Positions 42,450 to 50,965 are shown, numbered from the stretch's first letter. The stretch: 63,001 nt of DNA from CAMENZ01 sp041854955 (GCA_041854955.1 JBHADF010000022.1:1-63001), one strand, 5' to 3'. Translations and numbers: made by a program. The notes: generated from the letters alone by a model not told the origin.

Positions 42450-42480
42450 TTAGGGAGATCTGCAAATTAGGTCTCCCTAA
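42450..42480 (+). other. Intercistronic hairpin between kamA and kamB
   Basis: TTAGGGAGA (42450-42458) and TCTCCCTAA (42472-42480) pair perfectly over a 13-base loop, with no T run after. It may protect the abundant kamA message or partly reduce downstream expression. Confidence 0.5.
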
Positions 42481-42531
42481 GGTATGATTAAACGGCGGGT
42501 CAGAAAGATATGTTTTAAAAAGGAGTATTTT

Positions 42532-43551
42532 ATGGCCTTAATGTCAGAACTTGCAAAGAAATACAGAACACTTTCCATCGTAGGCATGGCCAAGAATGCC
42601 GGAAAGACCACGGCTCTCAATTATCTCATAGAAGAAGCCATGGACGAAGGCATAAGGCTGGGAATCACATCCACAGGCCGCGACGGAGAAACACAAGACT
42701 TAGTAACAGGAACGGAAAAACCAAGAGTTTATCTGGACCGGGACACCATAGTTTCGGTACCTGCTCAGCTTTATCAGTTGGCGGATGCAGGTTTGGAAAT
42801 ACTGAAGAGGACACCCTATTCCACAGCCATCGGGGAGCTCCTCCTGTGCCGTGTGGCAGATGCGGGCTATGTGCAGATTGCAGGCCCTGTAGCTACAGCA
42901 GACACTAAAAAAATGTGTCAGGAAATGTTTGAAATGGGCTGTGAACTCATAATGATCGACGGAGCTATAGACAGAAAATCCATAGCATCACCGGAAACCT
43001 CCGATGCGATTATCTTAGCCACGGGTGCGGTACTTTCCCGCTCCATGAAAAAAGTAGTAGAGGATACGGCGCATATTGTCACCCTCTATAGCACTCCTGA
43101 AATGGAGGAATCTATTGAGAGAAAACTCATAGAGGAAAATATCTTTGAAGATAAGGTTATGCTCATCAGCAAGGATGGCCAATTGAAGAAACTCAACTTG
43201 GTAACAGGCTTGGGAGCTTCCCGTTTCATCGACGAGGCCATAGATGAGGATACTACACATATATTTGTACCCGGTGCCTTCACCAACAGCGTAATAGCCG
43301 ATATAAGCCCTAAAAAGCTGAAACAGGTAACCTTCGTACTGAAGGACCCCACAAAAATTTTCATAAACAGTATGGATTGGGGCATTTTGCGAAAGAAGGG
43401 CTTCAAGGTCAAGGTTCTTAAGAACATTGAGATTGCAGCCATTACGGTGAACCCTTGGGCTCCGGCAGGGTACTCCTTTGAGGCGGAGGCCCTGGTTAAC
43501 ACCATGAAGCAGGCCTTGCCTGAAATCCCCATTGTGGATGTTAGGATGTAA
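42532..43551 (+). CDS. kamB: KamB, lysine 5,6-aminomutase reactivase subunit
   Basis: The 339-residue protein has a P-loop near its start (VGMAKNAGKTTALNYLIEEAM) and no similarity to metabolic enzymes in the pathway. It belongs to the KamB family, found with KamC beside kamDE and annotated as part of the ATP-dependent system that swaps damaged cobalamin out of the aminomutase. The ATG at 42532 follows AAAGGAG; an upstream in-frame start at 42484 overlaps the hairpin region and is not used. The stop is 5 bp before kamC. Confidence 0.88.
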   Translation: MALMSELAKKYRTLSIVGMAKNAGKTTALNYLIEEAMDEGIRLGITSTGRDGETQDLVTGTEKPRVYLDRDTIVSVPAQLYQLADAGLEILKRTPYSTAIGELLLCRVADAGYVQIAGPVATADTKKMCQEMFEMGCELIMIDGAIDRKSIASPETSDAIILATGAVLSRSMKKVVEDTAHIVTLYSTPEMEESIERKLIEENIFEDKVMLISKDGQLKKLNLVTGLGASRFIDEAIDEDTTHIFVPGAFTNSVIADISPKKLKQVTFVLKDPTKIFINSMDWGILRKKGFKVKVLKNIEIAAITVNPWAPAGYSFEAEALVNTMKQALPEIPIVDVRM

Positions 43552-43556
43552 GCGTT

Positions 43557-45194
43557 ATGAAATTAGGAAAAAACAGACGACTTGCCAATGTGAAGACGAG
43601 ACATGAGACGGGATTGGATTACGTCATGCAAAACATGGACGTCCTCACGCTATACGGAAGGAAGATTTTAAAGGACTGCCAGCCCTTTTATCCGGGAGAG
43701 GAAGAAGAGCTGAAGCAGGAGCTTTCCAAAGTGGAAACCATGGTAAAATTCTATGAAGAAAAGCCCAAGTCCACGGAAAGCATCCAGGAGATTTTTATGG
43801 AGGTGAAGGAAAGCTCAACCACCATAAGCAGGGCAGCCGACCATACTCTTTCCGAAATAGAAATTTACGAGATAAAATCCCTGCTGCTTCAAATGCTGCA
43901 GCTTAAGAAGCTTACAGATGAGGAGGATATTCCTCAGGATTACCTGCTGGAATCCACCGAGGAGCTCTTGGACGAACTGGATCCCAGAGGGGACAGAATA
44001 AACACCTTCTATATATACGACCAGTTTTCCGAAAAGCTGACAGAGTTTCGAAAGAGAAAGCGGGAATTGGAGCTGGATATCCGCCGAGAGCAGAAGGAGA
44101 AGAGGGAAGAAGTCCGCAAGGAATTCGGTGTAAACCTGACTCCTAAATTCGACATAGTGGTTTCAAAGTCCAATCCTGATTTTGAAAAAATTAAAGCCAT
44201 CGAAGCCTTGGAGGTGGTGGATCAGGATTACCTGTCCGTCACATTTCAGCTTAAGGCCACAGAGGAAATATTCGCCTATATAAAGGAAATGGAAGCCTTA
44301 AATGAGGCCATAGATCAGGAGGAAGAGGTTATCAGAAAGGCCCTTTCTCTGAAAATAGCGGCTCACGGTGATGTGCTGCTCAGAAACTGCGGCAGAATCG
44401 GCAGATTGGATATAGCCATAGCCAAGGCTGTCTACGCAAAGAAGCATAACTGCACCAAACCGGAGATAGCTGATGACCATGTTATCATCATAGAAGAAGG
44501 CAGAAACCTTCAGGTTGAAAATATTCTTAAGGGCAAGGGAAAGAAATACTGTCCCGTGTCCATCAGCTTAGAACAGGGTGTCACCTGTATAACGGGAGCC
44601 AACATGGGAGGAAAAACCATATCCCTAAAGCTTTCGGGACAGGTTCCCATCTTGGCTCAGTACGGCTTCTTTGTTCCGGCAAAGCGGGCCGTAGTAGGAC
44701 TTTCCAACTACATCCAGATTTTAATAGGCGATAGCCAGTCCGTGGAGAGAGGGCTTTCCTCCTTCGGTTCGGAAATGGAAGAGCTGAAGGAAATCTTGGA
44801 TAACAGCGTGGAGAGAACCATAATTCTCATAGACGAGATAGCAAGCGGTACCAACCCCATAGAAGGCTTGGCGCTCACCCGTTCCGTGGTGGACTATCTC
44901 ATCGAAAAACCGTATATTTCCCTGATCACGACTCATTTTGAGACGGTGACCGAGACGGAAGGCGTAATCAATATGCAGGTAAGAGGACTGGCAGATGCGA
45001 ATTTCGAACTTCTGGATCGTGAAATCAAATACGCAAACAGGCGTGACAGGATAAATATAATATCGAAATACATGGACTACCGTCTGTGCAGAGTAGAAAA
45101 GCAAGGGGAAGTACCTAAAGATGCTCTCAATATTGCAAAGATGCTTGGAATAAGCTCGGAGATAATAGAGGGAGCTAAAAAATATATCAAGTGA
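43557..45194 (+). CDS. kamC: KamC, MutS-like reactivase ATPase for lysine 5,6-aminomutase
   Basis: The 545-residue protein ends in a MutS-type ATPase: Walker A TGANMGGKT (about residue 344), Walker B RTIILIDEIASGTNP and the His of LITTHFETVTE. The N-terminal 300 residues are long helices and lack mismatch-recognition domains, so it is not a repair MutS. KamC-type proteins pair with KamB in cobalamin aminomutase clusters. It ends just ahead of kamD, whose ribosome site overlaps its stop. Confidence 0.9.
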   Translation: MKLGKNRRLANVKTRHETGLDYVMQNMDVLTLYGRKILKDCQPFYPGEEEELKQELSKVETMVKFYEEKPKSTESIQEIFMEVKESSTTISRAADHTLSEIEIYEIKSLLLQMLQLKKLTDEEDIPQDYLLESTEELLDELDPRGDRINTFYIYDQFSEKLTEFRKRKRELELDIRREQKEKREEVRKEFGVNLTPKFDIVVSKSNPDFEKIKAIEALEVVDQDYLSVTFQLKATEEIFAYIKEMEALNEAIDQEEEVIRKALSLKIAAHGDVLLRNCGRIGRLDIAIAKAVYAKKHNCTKPEIADDHVIIIEEGRNLQVENILKGKGKKYCPVSISLEQGVTCITGANMGGKTISLKLSGQVPILAQYGFFVPAKRAVVGLSNYIQILIGDSQSVERGLSSFGSEMEELKEILDNSVERTIILIDEIASGTNPIEGLALTRSVVDYLIEKPYISLITTHFETVTETEGVINMQVRGLADANFELLDREIKYANRRDRINIISKYMDYRLCRVEKQGEVPKDALNIAKMLGISSEIIEGAKKYIK

Positions 45195-45205
45195 GGAGAA
45201 AAAGG

Positions 45206-46762
45206 ATGAAAAGTAAATTAAATCTTGACCCTAAGATTGTAGACAGTGCGCGTACTCATGCGGCCAACATCGCCCATGATATGCAGGATTTCATTTCCAG
45301 ACACACTACAGTTTCCACAGAGAGAACAATCTTGAGACTCTTAGGGATTGACGGTGTGGATGACGTAGACAATCCATTACCTAACGTTGTGGTAGACCAG
45401 ATCAAAGAAGCAGGCGGTCTGCCTACAGGTGTTGCTTACTGGATTGGAAACGCTATGGTTCAGACAGGAAAGACACCCCAGGAGATCGCTGAAGAAATCG
45501 GTGCGGGAAAGCTGGAAATCACCAAGCTTCCTACTTGCCCCCAGGCAGAAGCCGAAGCAGCAATCATGCCTATCGTTCACGAGACTTTAAAGAAGATTAA
45601 AGCTCAGACAGCCAACAGAAAGGAATTTCTGGAAAGACTTGGCGAAGGCAGAGAACCTTACCTCTACGTAATCGTTGCTACAGGTAACATCTATGAGGAC
45701 GTAGTACAGGCTCAGGCTGCTGCAAGACAGGGTGCTGACATCATCGCTGTAATCAGAACTACAGCTCAGTCCCTCCTCGACTATGTACCTTACGGTGCTA
45801 CTACAGAAGGTTTCGGAGGAACCTATGCTACTCAGGAAAACTTCAGAATCATGAGAAAGGCTTTAGACCAGGTTGGAGAAGAAGTAGGCAGATACATCAG
45901 ACTTTGTAACTATTCCTCTGGAATGTGCATGCCTGAAATCGCTGCTATGGGAGCTCTTGAAAGACTCGATGTTATGCTCAATGACGCCATCTATGGTATC
46001 CTCTTCAGAGACATTAACATGCAGAGAACTCTCGTAGACCAGTTCATGTCCAGAGTAATCATCGGCTACTGCGGCATCATCTTTAACTCCGGTGAAGATA
46101 ACTACCTTACTACAGACGATGCTTATGAAGCTGCACATACAGTAACCGCTTCCCAGTTCATCAACGAACAGTTTGCTGTTTTGGCTAAGATTCCCGAAGA
46201 GCAGATGGGTCTCGGCCACGCTTTCGAAATGGATCCCGGCACAGAAGACGGATTCCTCTTTGAATTATCTCAGGCTCTTATGGCAAGAGAAATCTTCCCT
46301 AAGGCCAGACTTAAATACATGCCTCCTACAAAGTTCATGACAGGAAACATTTTCAAGGGTCATGTTCAGGATGCTTTGTTTAACCTTATCGCTGTATGGA
46401 CAGGTCAGTCCCTGCAGTTATTGGGTATGCTGACAGAAGCTATCCACACCCCTCACATGCACGATAGATACCTTTCCATTGAAAATGCTCAGTACATCTT
46501 CAACAATGCAAGACACATAGGTGAAGAAGTTGAGTTCAAGAAGGACGGTATCATCCAGAAGAGAGCACAGGATGTATTGGCAAAGGCTGATGCATTATTG
46601 GCAGAAATCGAAGAAGAGGGCTTATTCCCCACTATTGAAAAGGGAAAATTCGGTGGAGTTAAGAGACCTAAGGACGGCGGACACGGACTTGAAGGCGTTT
46701 GTACCAAGGGCGACAACTACTTCAATCCCTTTATCCCTATGATGCTCGGAGGTGAAGCATAA
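45206..46762 (+). CDS. kamD: Lysine 5,6-aminomutase, alpha subunit
   Basis: KamD is the large TIM-barrel subunit of the adenosylcobalamin and PLP enzyme that turns beta-lysine (or D-lysine) into 3,5-diaminohexanoate (or 2,5-diaminohexanoate). The 518-residue sequence shows GREPYLYVIVATGNIYEDVVQAQAAARQGADIIAVIRTTAQSLLDYVPYG and FGGTYATQENFRIMRKALD, characteristic of the family. I use the ATG at 45206 behind AGGAGAAAAAGG. Its stop overlaps the kamE ATG, ensuring balanced synthesis. Confidence 0.96.
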   Translation: MKSKLNLDPKIVDSARTHAANIAHDMQDFISRHTTVSTERTILRLLGIDGVDDVDNPLPNVVVDQIKEAGGLPTGVAYWIGNAMVQTGKTPQEIAEEIGAGKLEITKLPTCPQAEAEAAIMPIVHETLKKIKAQTANRKEFLERLGEGREPYLYVIVATGNIYEDVVQAQAAARQGADIIAVIRTTAQSLLDYVPYGATTEGFGGTYATQENFRIMRKALDQVGEEVGRYIRLCNYSSGMCMPEIAAMGALERLDVMLNDAIYGILFRDINMQRTLVDQFMSRVIIGYCGIIFNSGEDNYLTTDDAYEAAHTVTASQFINEQFAVLAKIPEEQMGLGHAFEMDPGTEDGFLFELSQALMAREIFPKARLKYMPPTKFMTGNIFKGHVQDALFNLIAVWTGQSLQLLGMLTEAIHTPHMHDRYLSIENAQYIFNNARHIGEEVEFKKDGIIQKRAQDVLAKADALLAEIEEEGLFPTIEKGKFGGVKRPKDGGHGLEGVCTKGDNYFNPFIPMMLGGEA

Positions 46763-47556
46763 TGAATACATGCACAACTGCTACCACACAGGTAGATTTA
46801 ACCAAGGTAAAACCTTATGGTGATACATTAAACGACGGAAAGGTGGAGATGGCTTTCACACTCCCCGTTCCCTATGGTGACGAAGCCGAAGAAACAGCAA
46901 AACAGCTGGTAAAGAAAATGGGCTTCGATGAACCCAGCGTAACCTACTACACAGAGCTTTGCCCCGGATACACCTTCTTCGTAGTATACGGCGCTTGCCA
47001 GCAGACCATCGACTACACCTCCATCGTAGTACCTAAGGTATCAGGAGATGTGTTAGACAGAGTTGAGTGCGGCGAATGGATCGGCGAAAATGTAGGCAGA
47101 GACATCGTAGTTGTAGGTGCCTCCATCGAGTCCGATGCTCACACTGTAGGTATCGACGCTATCATCCAGATGAAGGGCTTCCACGGACACTTCGGTCTTG
47201 AAAGATTCAAGAATGTAGTGCCTTACAACATGGGTTCACAGGTTCCTTGCGAACAGCTCATAGCAAAGGCTAAGGAAGTAAATGCGGATGCCATCCTGGT
47301 TTCCCAGACAGTAACACAGAAAGATATCCACATAATGAACCTGACCAAGATGGTAGAGCTCATGGAAGCTGAAGGACTGAGAGACAAGATGATCTTAGTT
47401 TGCGGCGGACCGAGAATTTCTCACGAGCTTGCTCAGGAATTAGGATACGATGCAGGCTTCGGCCCCGGAAAATATGCTGAGCATGTTATGTCCTACATTA
47501 TGCAGGAAGTTAAGAAGAGAGGCTGGGAAAAGAAAGCCAAAGTTTCCGACCGTTAA
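46762..47556 (+). CDS. kamE: Lysine 5,6-aminomutase, beta (cobalamin-binding) subunit
   Basis: The 264-residue subunit carries the cobalamin-binding DAHTVG motif (DxHxxG, His127) and Lys138 eleven residues later, the same spacing as the cobalt-ligating His133 and PLP-binding Lys144 of the studied clostridial enzyme. The Rossmann domain continues with ADAILVSQTVTQKDIH and VCGGPRISHELAQELGYDAGFGPG. GGAGGTG ahead of the ATG lies inside kamD. It is the last gene before a hairpin. Confidence 0.96.
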   Translation: MNTCTTATTQVDLTKVKPYGDTLNDGKVEMAFTLPVPYGDEAEETAKQLVKKMGFDEPSVTYYTELCPGYTFFVVYGACQQTIDYTSIVVPKVSGDVLDRVECGEWIGENVGRDIVVVGASIESDAHTVGIDAIIQMKGFHGHFGLERFKNVVPYNMGSQVPCEQLIAKAKEVNADAILVSQTVTQKDIHIMNLTKMVELMEAEGLRDKMILVCGGPRISHELAQELGYDAGFGPGKYAEHVMSYIMQEVKKRGWEKKAKVSDR

Positions 47557-47579
47557 TCTTAACGAAAAGATTTGAGCTT

Positions 47580-47610
47580 AAACCTGCGGGGCTTCCCGCA
47601 GGTTTAAATG
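47580..47610 (+). terminator. Hairpin after kamE, probable weak terminator
   Basis: AAACCTGCGGG and CCCGCAGGTTT form an 11-bp stem over a four-base loop. Only a weak T-rich tail follows, so some read-through into the CoA-transferase genes is possible. Confidence 0.6.
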
Positions 47611-47622
47611 TATCTTTCAACC

Positions 47623-47656
47623 TTGACAATAACCCCTAAAAGGGGTAGAGTATAAT
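47623..47656 (+). promoter_or_regulatory. Promoter with over-long spacer and internal palindrome, CoA-transferase genes
   Basis: A perfect TTGACA (47623-47628) and a perfect TATAAT (47651-47656) are 22 bp apart, too far for normal use. The spacer holds ACCCCT-AAA-AGGGGT (47632-47646). This layout recalls promoters whose spacer is distorted by a bound activator (MerR type uses 19-20 bp). The regulator is unknown. Confidence 0.5.
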
Positions 47657-47697
47657 TGATTGATATTTTGTAATATTTTTTTTAGGAAGGTGACAAA

Positions 47698-48423
47698 ATG
47701 ATTAACAAAATCATGACTCCTCAAGAAGCTGTTGCAGGCGTTAAAGACGGCATGACCATCATGATCGGCGGTTTCCTCGCAACAGGATCTCCCGAGATCC
47801 TCATGGATGCTCTTGTAGAAAAAGGAGTAAAACATTTAACAGTTATTGCCAATGACGGTGGACTGGCAGAAGGTCAGCCGGCCGGTGAATTTGCGGGAAA
47901 GACCTCCAGAGGTGTAGGTAAGTTATTGGACCACCACATGGTAGACCATCTTATCGCTACACATATAGGCGTTAACCCCAGAATTAACGAGCAGATTGCA
48001 GAGGGAACTCTGAAATATACCTTAGTTCCTCAGGGAACCTTAGCTGAAAAGATCAGAGCAGCAGCCTACGGATTAGGCGGCGTACTGACTCCTACAGGTG
48101 TAGCTACACCTATGGAAACAGAGTTAGACGAACTTGGAAGAGAAAAGCAGGTTATGGTTATAGACGGAAAGAAGTACCTTTTCGAGAGACCTATCTTCGG
48201 AGACTACTCCTTCATCAGGCCTTCTCTTGCAGATAAGTTCGGAAACTACATGTGTGCCAAGGCAACCAAAAACTTCAACTACGTTATGGCAGGAGCTTCC
48301 AAGAAGACTATCATAGCTCCCGAAAAGCTGGTTGAAATCGGTGAAGTTGATCCTGATATTTTCCAGGTAGCCGGCGTTTTGGTAAACGGAATTGTGGAAG
48401 GAGAAAAGAGATGGCAGATTTAA
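47698..48423 (+). CDS. atoD: Butyrate/acetoacetate-type CoA-transferase, subunit A
   Basis: With the next gene this forms a two-subunit class I CoA-transferase. In lysine fermentation it moves CoA from butyryl-CoA (or acetyl-CoA) to acetoacetate. The 241-residue subunit has GMTIMIGGFLATGSPEILMDALVEKG and NDGGL at the N terminus and GVLTPTGVATPMETELDELGREKQ in the middle, typical of AtoD/CtfA-like proteins, though slightly longer than the usual 215-220 residues. It overlaps its partner by 13 bp. Confidence 0.92.
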   Translation: MINKIMTPQEAVAGVKDGMTIMIGGFLATGSPEILMDALVEKGVKHLTVIANDGGLAEGQPAGEFAGKTSRGVGKLLDHHMVDHLIATHIGVNPRINEQIAEGTLKYTLVPQGTLAEKIRAAAYGLGGVLTPTGVATPMETELDELGREKQVMVIDGKKYLFERPIFGDYSFIRPSLADKFGNYMCAKATKNFNYVMAGASKKTIIAPEKLVEIGEVDPDIFQVAGVLVNGIVEGEKRWQI

Positions 48424-49064
48424 AGGAAAGAATTGCGAGAAGATGCGCAAAAGAATTTGAAGACGGTGATTTCGTAAACTTGGGAATCGGTCTTCCTACA
48501 CAGGTAGCAGATTATATCTCCGATGATATAGTAGTAACTTTCCACTCCGAAAACGGATTCGCAGGAATAGATGCCGTTGCTACTGAAAATCCCAATGTGG
48601 ACATCATCAATTCCGGCGGTACTTATGTAACAGCAGTACCCCGAGTTAAATTCTTCGATACAGCGGAATCCTTCGGACTGGTTAGAGGAGGCCATGTAAA
48701 GGCTACAGTTTTAGGTGCTATGGAAGTAGCTGAAAACGGTGACCTGGCCAACTGGATCGTTCCCGGTAAGAGGGTAGCCGGAATGGGCGGAGCTATGGAC
48801 TTATGTGCAGGCTGCCCTGAGGTTATCGTTGTTATGCTCCACACTCAGAAGGGAGCTCATAAGATTAAGGAAAAATGCACTCTGCCTTTGACAGCTGAGA
48901 AATGCGTTTCCAAGATCATCACCGAGATGGGTGTTATGGAAGTAAGAGAGGACGGAATCTGGGTTACAGAGCTTCATCCCGACTTCACAAAGGAAGAGAT
49001 ACAGGAAGCTACAGGCTGCCCTCTTCACTTTGACCCTAACATGAAGGCTATGGAAGAAGAATAA
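48411..49064 (+). CDS. atoA: Butyrate/acetoacetate-type CoA-transferase, subunit B
   Basis: The 217-residue partner subunit carries the catalytic glutamate in the SENG motif (VVTFHSENGFAGI, about residue 47), followed by the GGAMDLCAGCPEVIVVMLHTQKG segment. The frame overlaps subunit A, ensuring equal synthesis. It is closed by a strong terminator. Acetoacetyl-CoA made here would go to the thiolase at 10918. Confidence 0.93.
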   Translation: MADLKERIARRCAKEFEDGDFVNLGIGLPTQVADYISDDIVVTFHSENGFAGIDAVATENPNVDIINSGGTYVTAVPRVKFFDTAESFGLVRGGHVKATVLGAMEVAENGDLANWIVPGKRVAGMGGAMDLCAGCPEVIVVMLHTQKGAHKIKEKCTLPLTAEKCVSKIITEMGVMEVREDGIWVTELHPDFTKEEIQEATGCPLHFDPNMKAMEEE

Positions 49065-49088
49065 TATTCTTTCAATAATGAGCAAAAC

Positions 49089-49120
49089 AAAGCGCTTCAG
49101 GCTATGAGGCGCTTTTTTTG
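49089..49120 (+). terminator. Intrinsic terminator of the CoA-transferase genes
   Basis: AAGCGCTTCA and TGAGGCGCTT pair (one G-T) and are followed by six or seven T. Confidence 0.9.
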
Positions 49121-49159
49121 ATAATTGTCAGGAATATTTTAGGCCTGACAGCTGATGTG

Positions 49160-49360
49160 CCCAAAAAGCATACCAATCAAGGGATAAGGGAGGCTTTGGC
49201 ATGACAAAAATGGGAAAATATGGGATTTAGGAGGCGCCAATCACACCAATCAGACTATTTTCTCGTTTTGGTATGACGATTTTGCTCGCTTTTTCCGCCA
49301 AAACACGGAAAAGGGGCAGATTGGTATGATTTTCCCTGGCGCCCCAATCGATACACTCAG
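49160..49360. repeat. Dispersed ATTGG(T/C)-type inverted repeats
   Basis: Variants of GATTGGTATGA and its complement recur here: TACCAATC at 49171, TTTGGCATGAC near 49195, CGCCAATC and CACCAATC near 49236-49250, TTTTGGTATGAC near 49267, GATTGGTATGAT near 49319 and GCCCCAATC near 49341. They occur in both orientations and adjoin the 53-bp tandem repeats. No gene is supported in this stretch. Confidence 0.5.
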
Positions 49361-49562
49361 CAGCCGGCGTTAGGCCGGTGTGTTTTCCACGGCTCCCCAA
49401 TCTGTGCGCTCAGCAGCCGGCAAGGGGACGGTGTACTTTCCACCAAGACTAAACTTATGTGCTCAGCAGTCGGCATGGGTCCGGTGTGTTTTCCACGGCT
49501 CCCCAATCTGCTGGACAGCCGGCATGGGTCTGATGTGCCTTCCCCAAGACACTGCCGGCGCC
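49356..49562 (+). repeat. Four tandem repeats of about 53 bp
   Basis: CTCAGCAGCCGGC begins units at 49356, 49409 and 49462 (53 bp apart), with a degenerate CTGGACAGCCGGC at 49511. Each continues with a GG(T/A)CGGTGT(G/A)(T/C)TTTCCAC-like block. Units one and three also share the end GGCTCCCCAATCTG, while unit two has a different end. An open frame of 63 codons runs through but has no ribosome site and simply translates the repeat. Confidence 0.75.
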
Positions 49563-49701
49563 AATACATAGGCTGATTCTGCGCAAAATCCCTCACGCTT
49601 ATCCTTTAACCCATCTGCCTCGATACCTTCCAATAGCTATGTCCCGAAGCCTGAATCGCCGTCTGAAAGCCGCTAAGGACCCGCTAAAGACGGCCATTTT
49701 C

Positions 49702-49730
49702 TTGACTTTTTGACCTTTTTATGCTAAACT
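49702..49730 (+). promoter_or_regulatory. Sigma-A promoter of the 3D-domain protein gene
   Basis: TTGACT (49702-49707) and TAAACT (49725-49730) are 17 bp apart with a TGC extended -10, 29 bp before the ATG. Confidence 0.65.
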
Positions 49731-49758
49731 TCATGAGTTAACAGAAAAGGAGAAAGCT

Positions 49759-50871
49759 ATGATAGACAAACCTAAAGGAGGGGCGGAGTATTTCATAGAC
49801 CAAGGCTTGCATACCTTAAGAGAAGTATCTGAGGATGTGAGAGAGGTATTAGCTGCAGGCTACGCGCCGGTGCAGACTGTGAAAAATAACCATCCCAAAC
49901 TGACAAAGCTTGTTACTACCGTAGCCTGTCTCACAGCTTGTTTTTTACTGATTGTGGGATATGCTACCCCCAGAACTGTAACGGTAAATGTAGATGATTC
50001 TTTGACAACGGTCACTACCACATATGAAACCACAACTAAAAGAGTGGACAGCTTTTTGGAAACTCACGGCATAGATTATGTTCCCGAGGAGGATTTAATC
50101 GATGCGGAGCTCTACGACGGTATCAGCGATGACATGGTCATCAATGTAACTAAGGCCTTCGATGTTTTTCTGGAGGTTGACGGAGAGAAGCTGACCTACC
50201 ACACCTTGCCGGGTATGACGGCGGCGGACCTTATAAAGGTTCTGAAGGTAACCGTAGGCCAAGACGACATAGTGAGCTGTGACTTGGATAAGAAACTTCT
50301 TAAAGGCGATAAAGTAATCGTAAAAAGAGTAACCTTCGAAAATGTAGTAGAAGAAGAGGAGACGGATTTTGATGAGGTCACCAAAGCCGACAGCTCTATG
50401 CAGATTGGAAAAGTACAGGTTACTCAAAAGGGTAGAAAAGGTAAGACTGAAAAGACCTATAAGGTCATGTATGTAGACGGTAAAGAGGTGGAGAAAACCC
50501 TTGTCTCCTCCGAAGTGATAAAGAAAAAAAGAGATAAGATAGTAAGCTACGGCACAAAGATTACATCGGGAAAGCCTTCAAAGTATGAAGAGAAGATCAC
50601 CGGTGTAAGAGCCTATTCCTATTATTACAGCGGCAATCCTCACGGGGCCTACGGCCTGAAATGCGAGTATGGAACCTGCGCTGTAGATAAGGATCTCATA
50701 CCCTTAGGCTCACTTCTCTATATCCAAGGCTACGGCTATGCCATCGCCAACGATGTGGGAAGCGGAATAAAGGGTAAAACAGTAGATGTTTATATGGAAA
50801 AAAGCATTCAATGCAACATCTGGGGTGCAAGGAATGTGAATGTTTACATCATTCGTTCGGGACCGGAGTAA
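49759..50871 (+). CDS. DUF348-G5-3D domain cell-wall protein (YabE type)
   Basis: The 370-residue protein has a cytoplasmic N terminus (about 50 residues), one membrane segment (VACLTACFLLIVGYA) and then extracellular domains: DUF348 ubiquitin-like repeats (TVNVDDSLTTVTTTYETTTKR and AFDVFLEVDGEKLTYHTLPG), a G5 domain (VTFENVVEEEETDF to KTLVSSEVIKKKRDKIVSYGT) and a C-terminal 3D domain with its three aspartates in AVDKDLIPLGS, IANDVGSGIKGK and VDVYM. 3D domains are transglycosylase-like, so it probably remodels peptidoglycan like Rpf/Stps proteins. Confidence 0.9.
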   Translation: MIDKPKGGAEYFIDQGLHTLREVSEDVREVLAAGYAPVQTVKNNHPKLTKLVTTVACLTACFLLIVGYATPRTVTVNVDDSLTTVTTTYETTTKRVDSFLETHGIDYVPEEDLIDAELYDGISDDMVINVTKAFDVFLEVDGEKLTYHTLPGMTAADLIKVLKVTVGQDDIVSCDLDKKLLKGDKVIVKRVTFENVVEEEETDFDEVTKADSSMQIGKVQVTQKGRKGKTEKTYKVMYVDGKEVEKTLVSSEVIKKKRDKIVSYGTKITSGKPSKYEEKITGVRAYSYYYSGNPHGAYGLKCEYGTCAVDKDLIPLGSLLYIQGYGYAIANDVGSGIKGKTVDVYMEKSIQCNIWGARNVNVYIIRSGPE

Positions 50872-50913
50872 ATCAGGACCCGGCGGTAAGACCGGAAAAA
50901 ATAACTTGAATAA

Positions 50914-50965
50914 AAAAATCGGTGTAAGCCTGTGGATTATTCCAAAGCTACGCCGATTTTTATGT
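50914..50965. terminator. Bidirectional terminator
   Basis: A 13-bp stem (AAAAATCGGTGTA with TACGCCGATTTTT, one G-T) closes the 3D-domain gene and can also stop the minus-strand alaX transcript. Confidence 0.85.

Noticed and set aside
43557..45194. DNA mismatch repair protein MutS/MutS2
   Set aside because: Only the ATPase part is shared; the mismatch-recognition and Smr domains are absent and it lies between kamB and kamD.
49190..49215. Third sigma-54 promoter (TTTGGCATGAC)
   Set aside because: The -24-like half is present but no TTGC follows at the required distance.
49356..49562. Repeats as a CRISPR array
   Set aside because: The units are longer than CRISPR repeats, degenerate, contiguous without unique spacers, and no cas gene is near.
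49380..49571. 63-codon frame across the tandem repeats
   Set aside because: It has no ribosome site and simply follows the repeat units.
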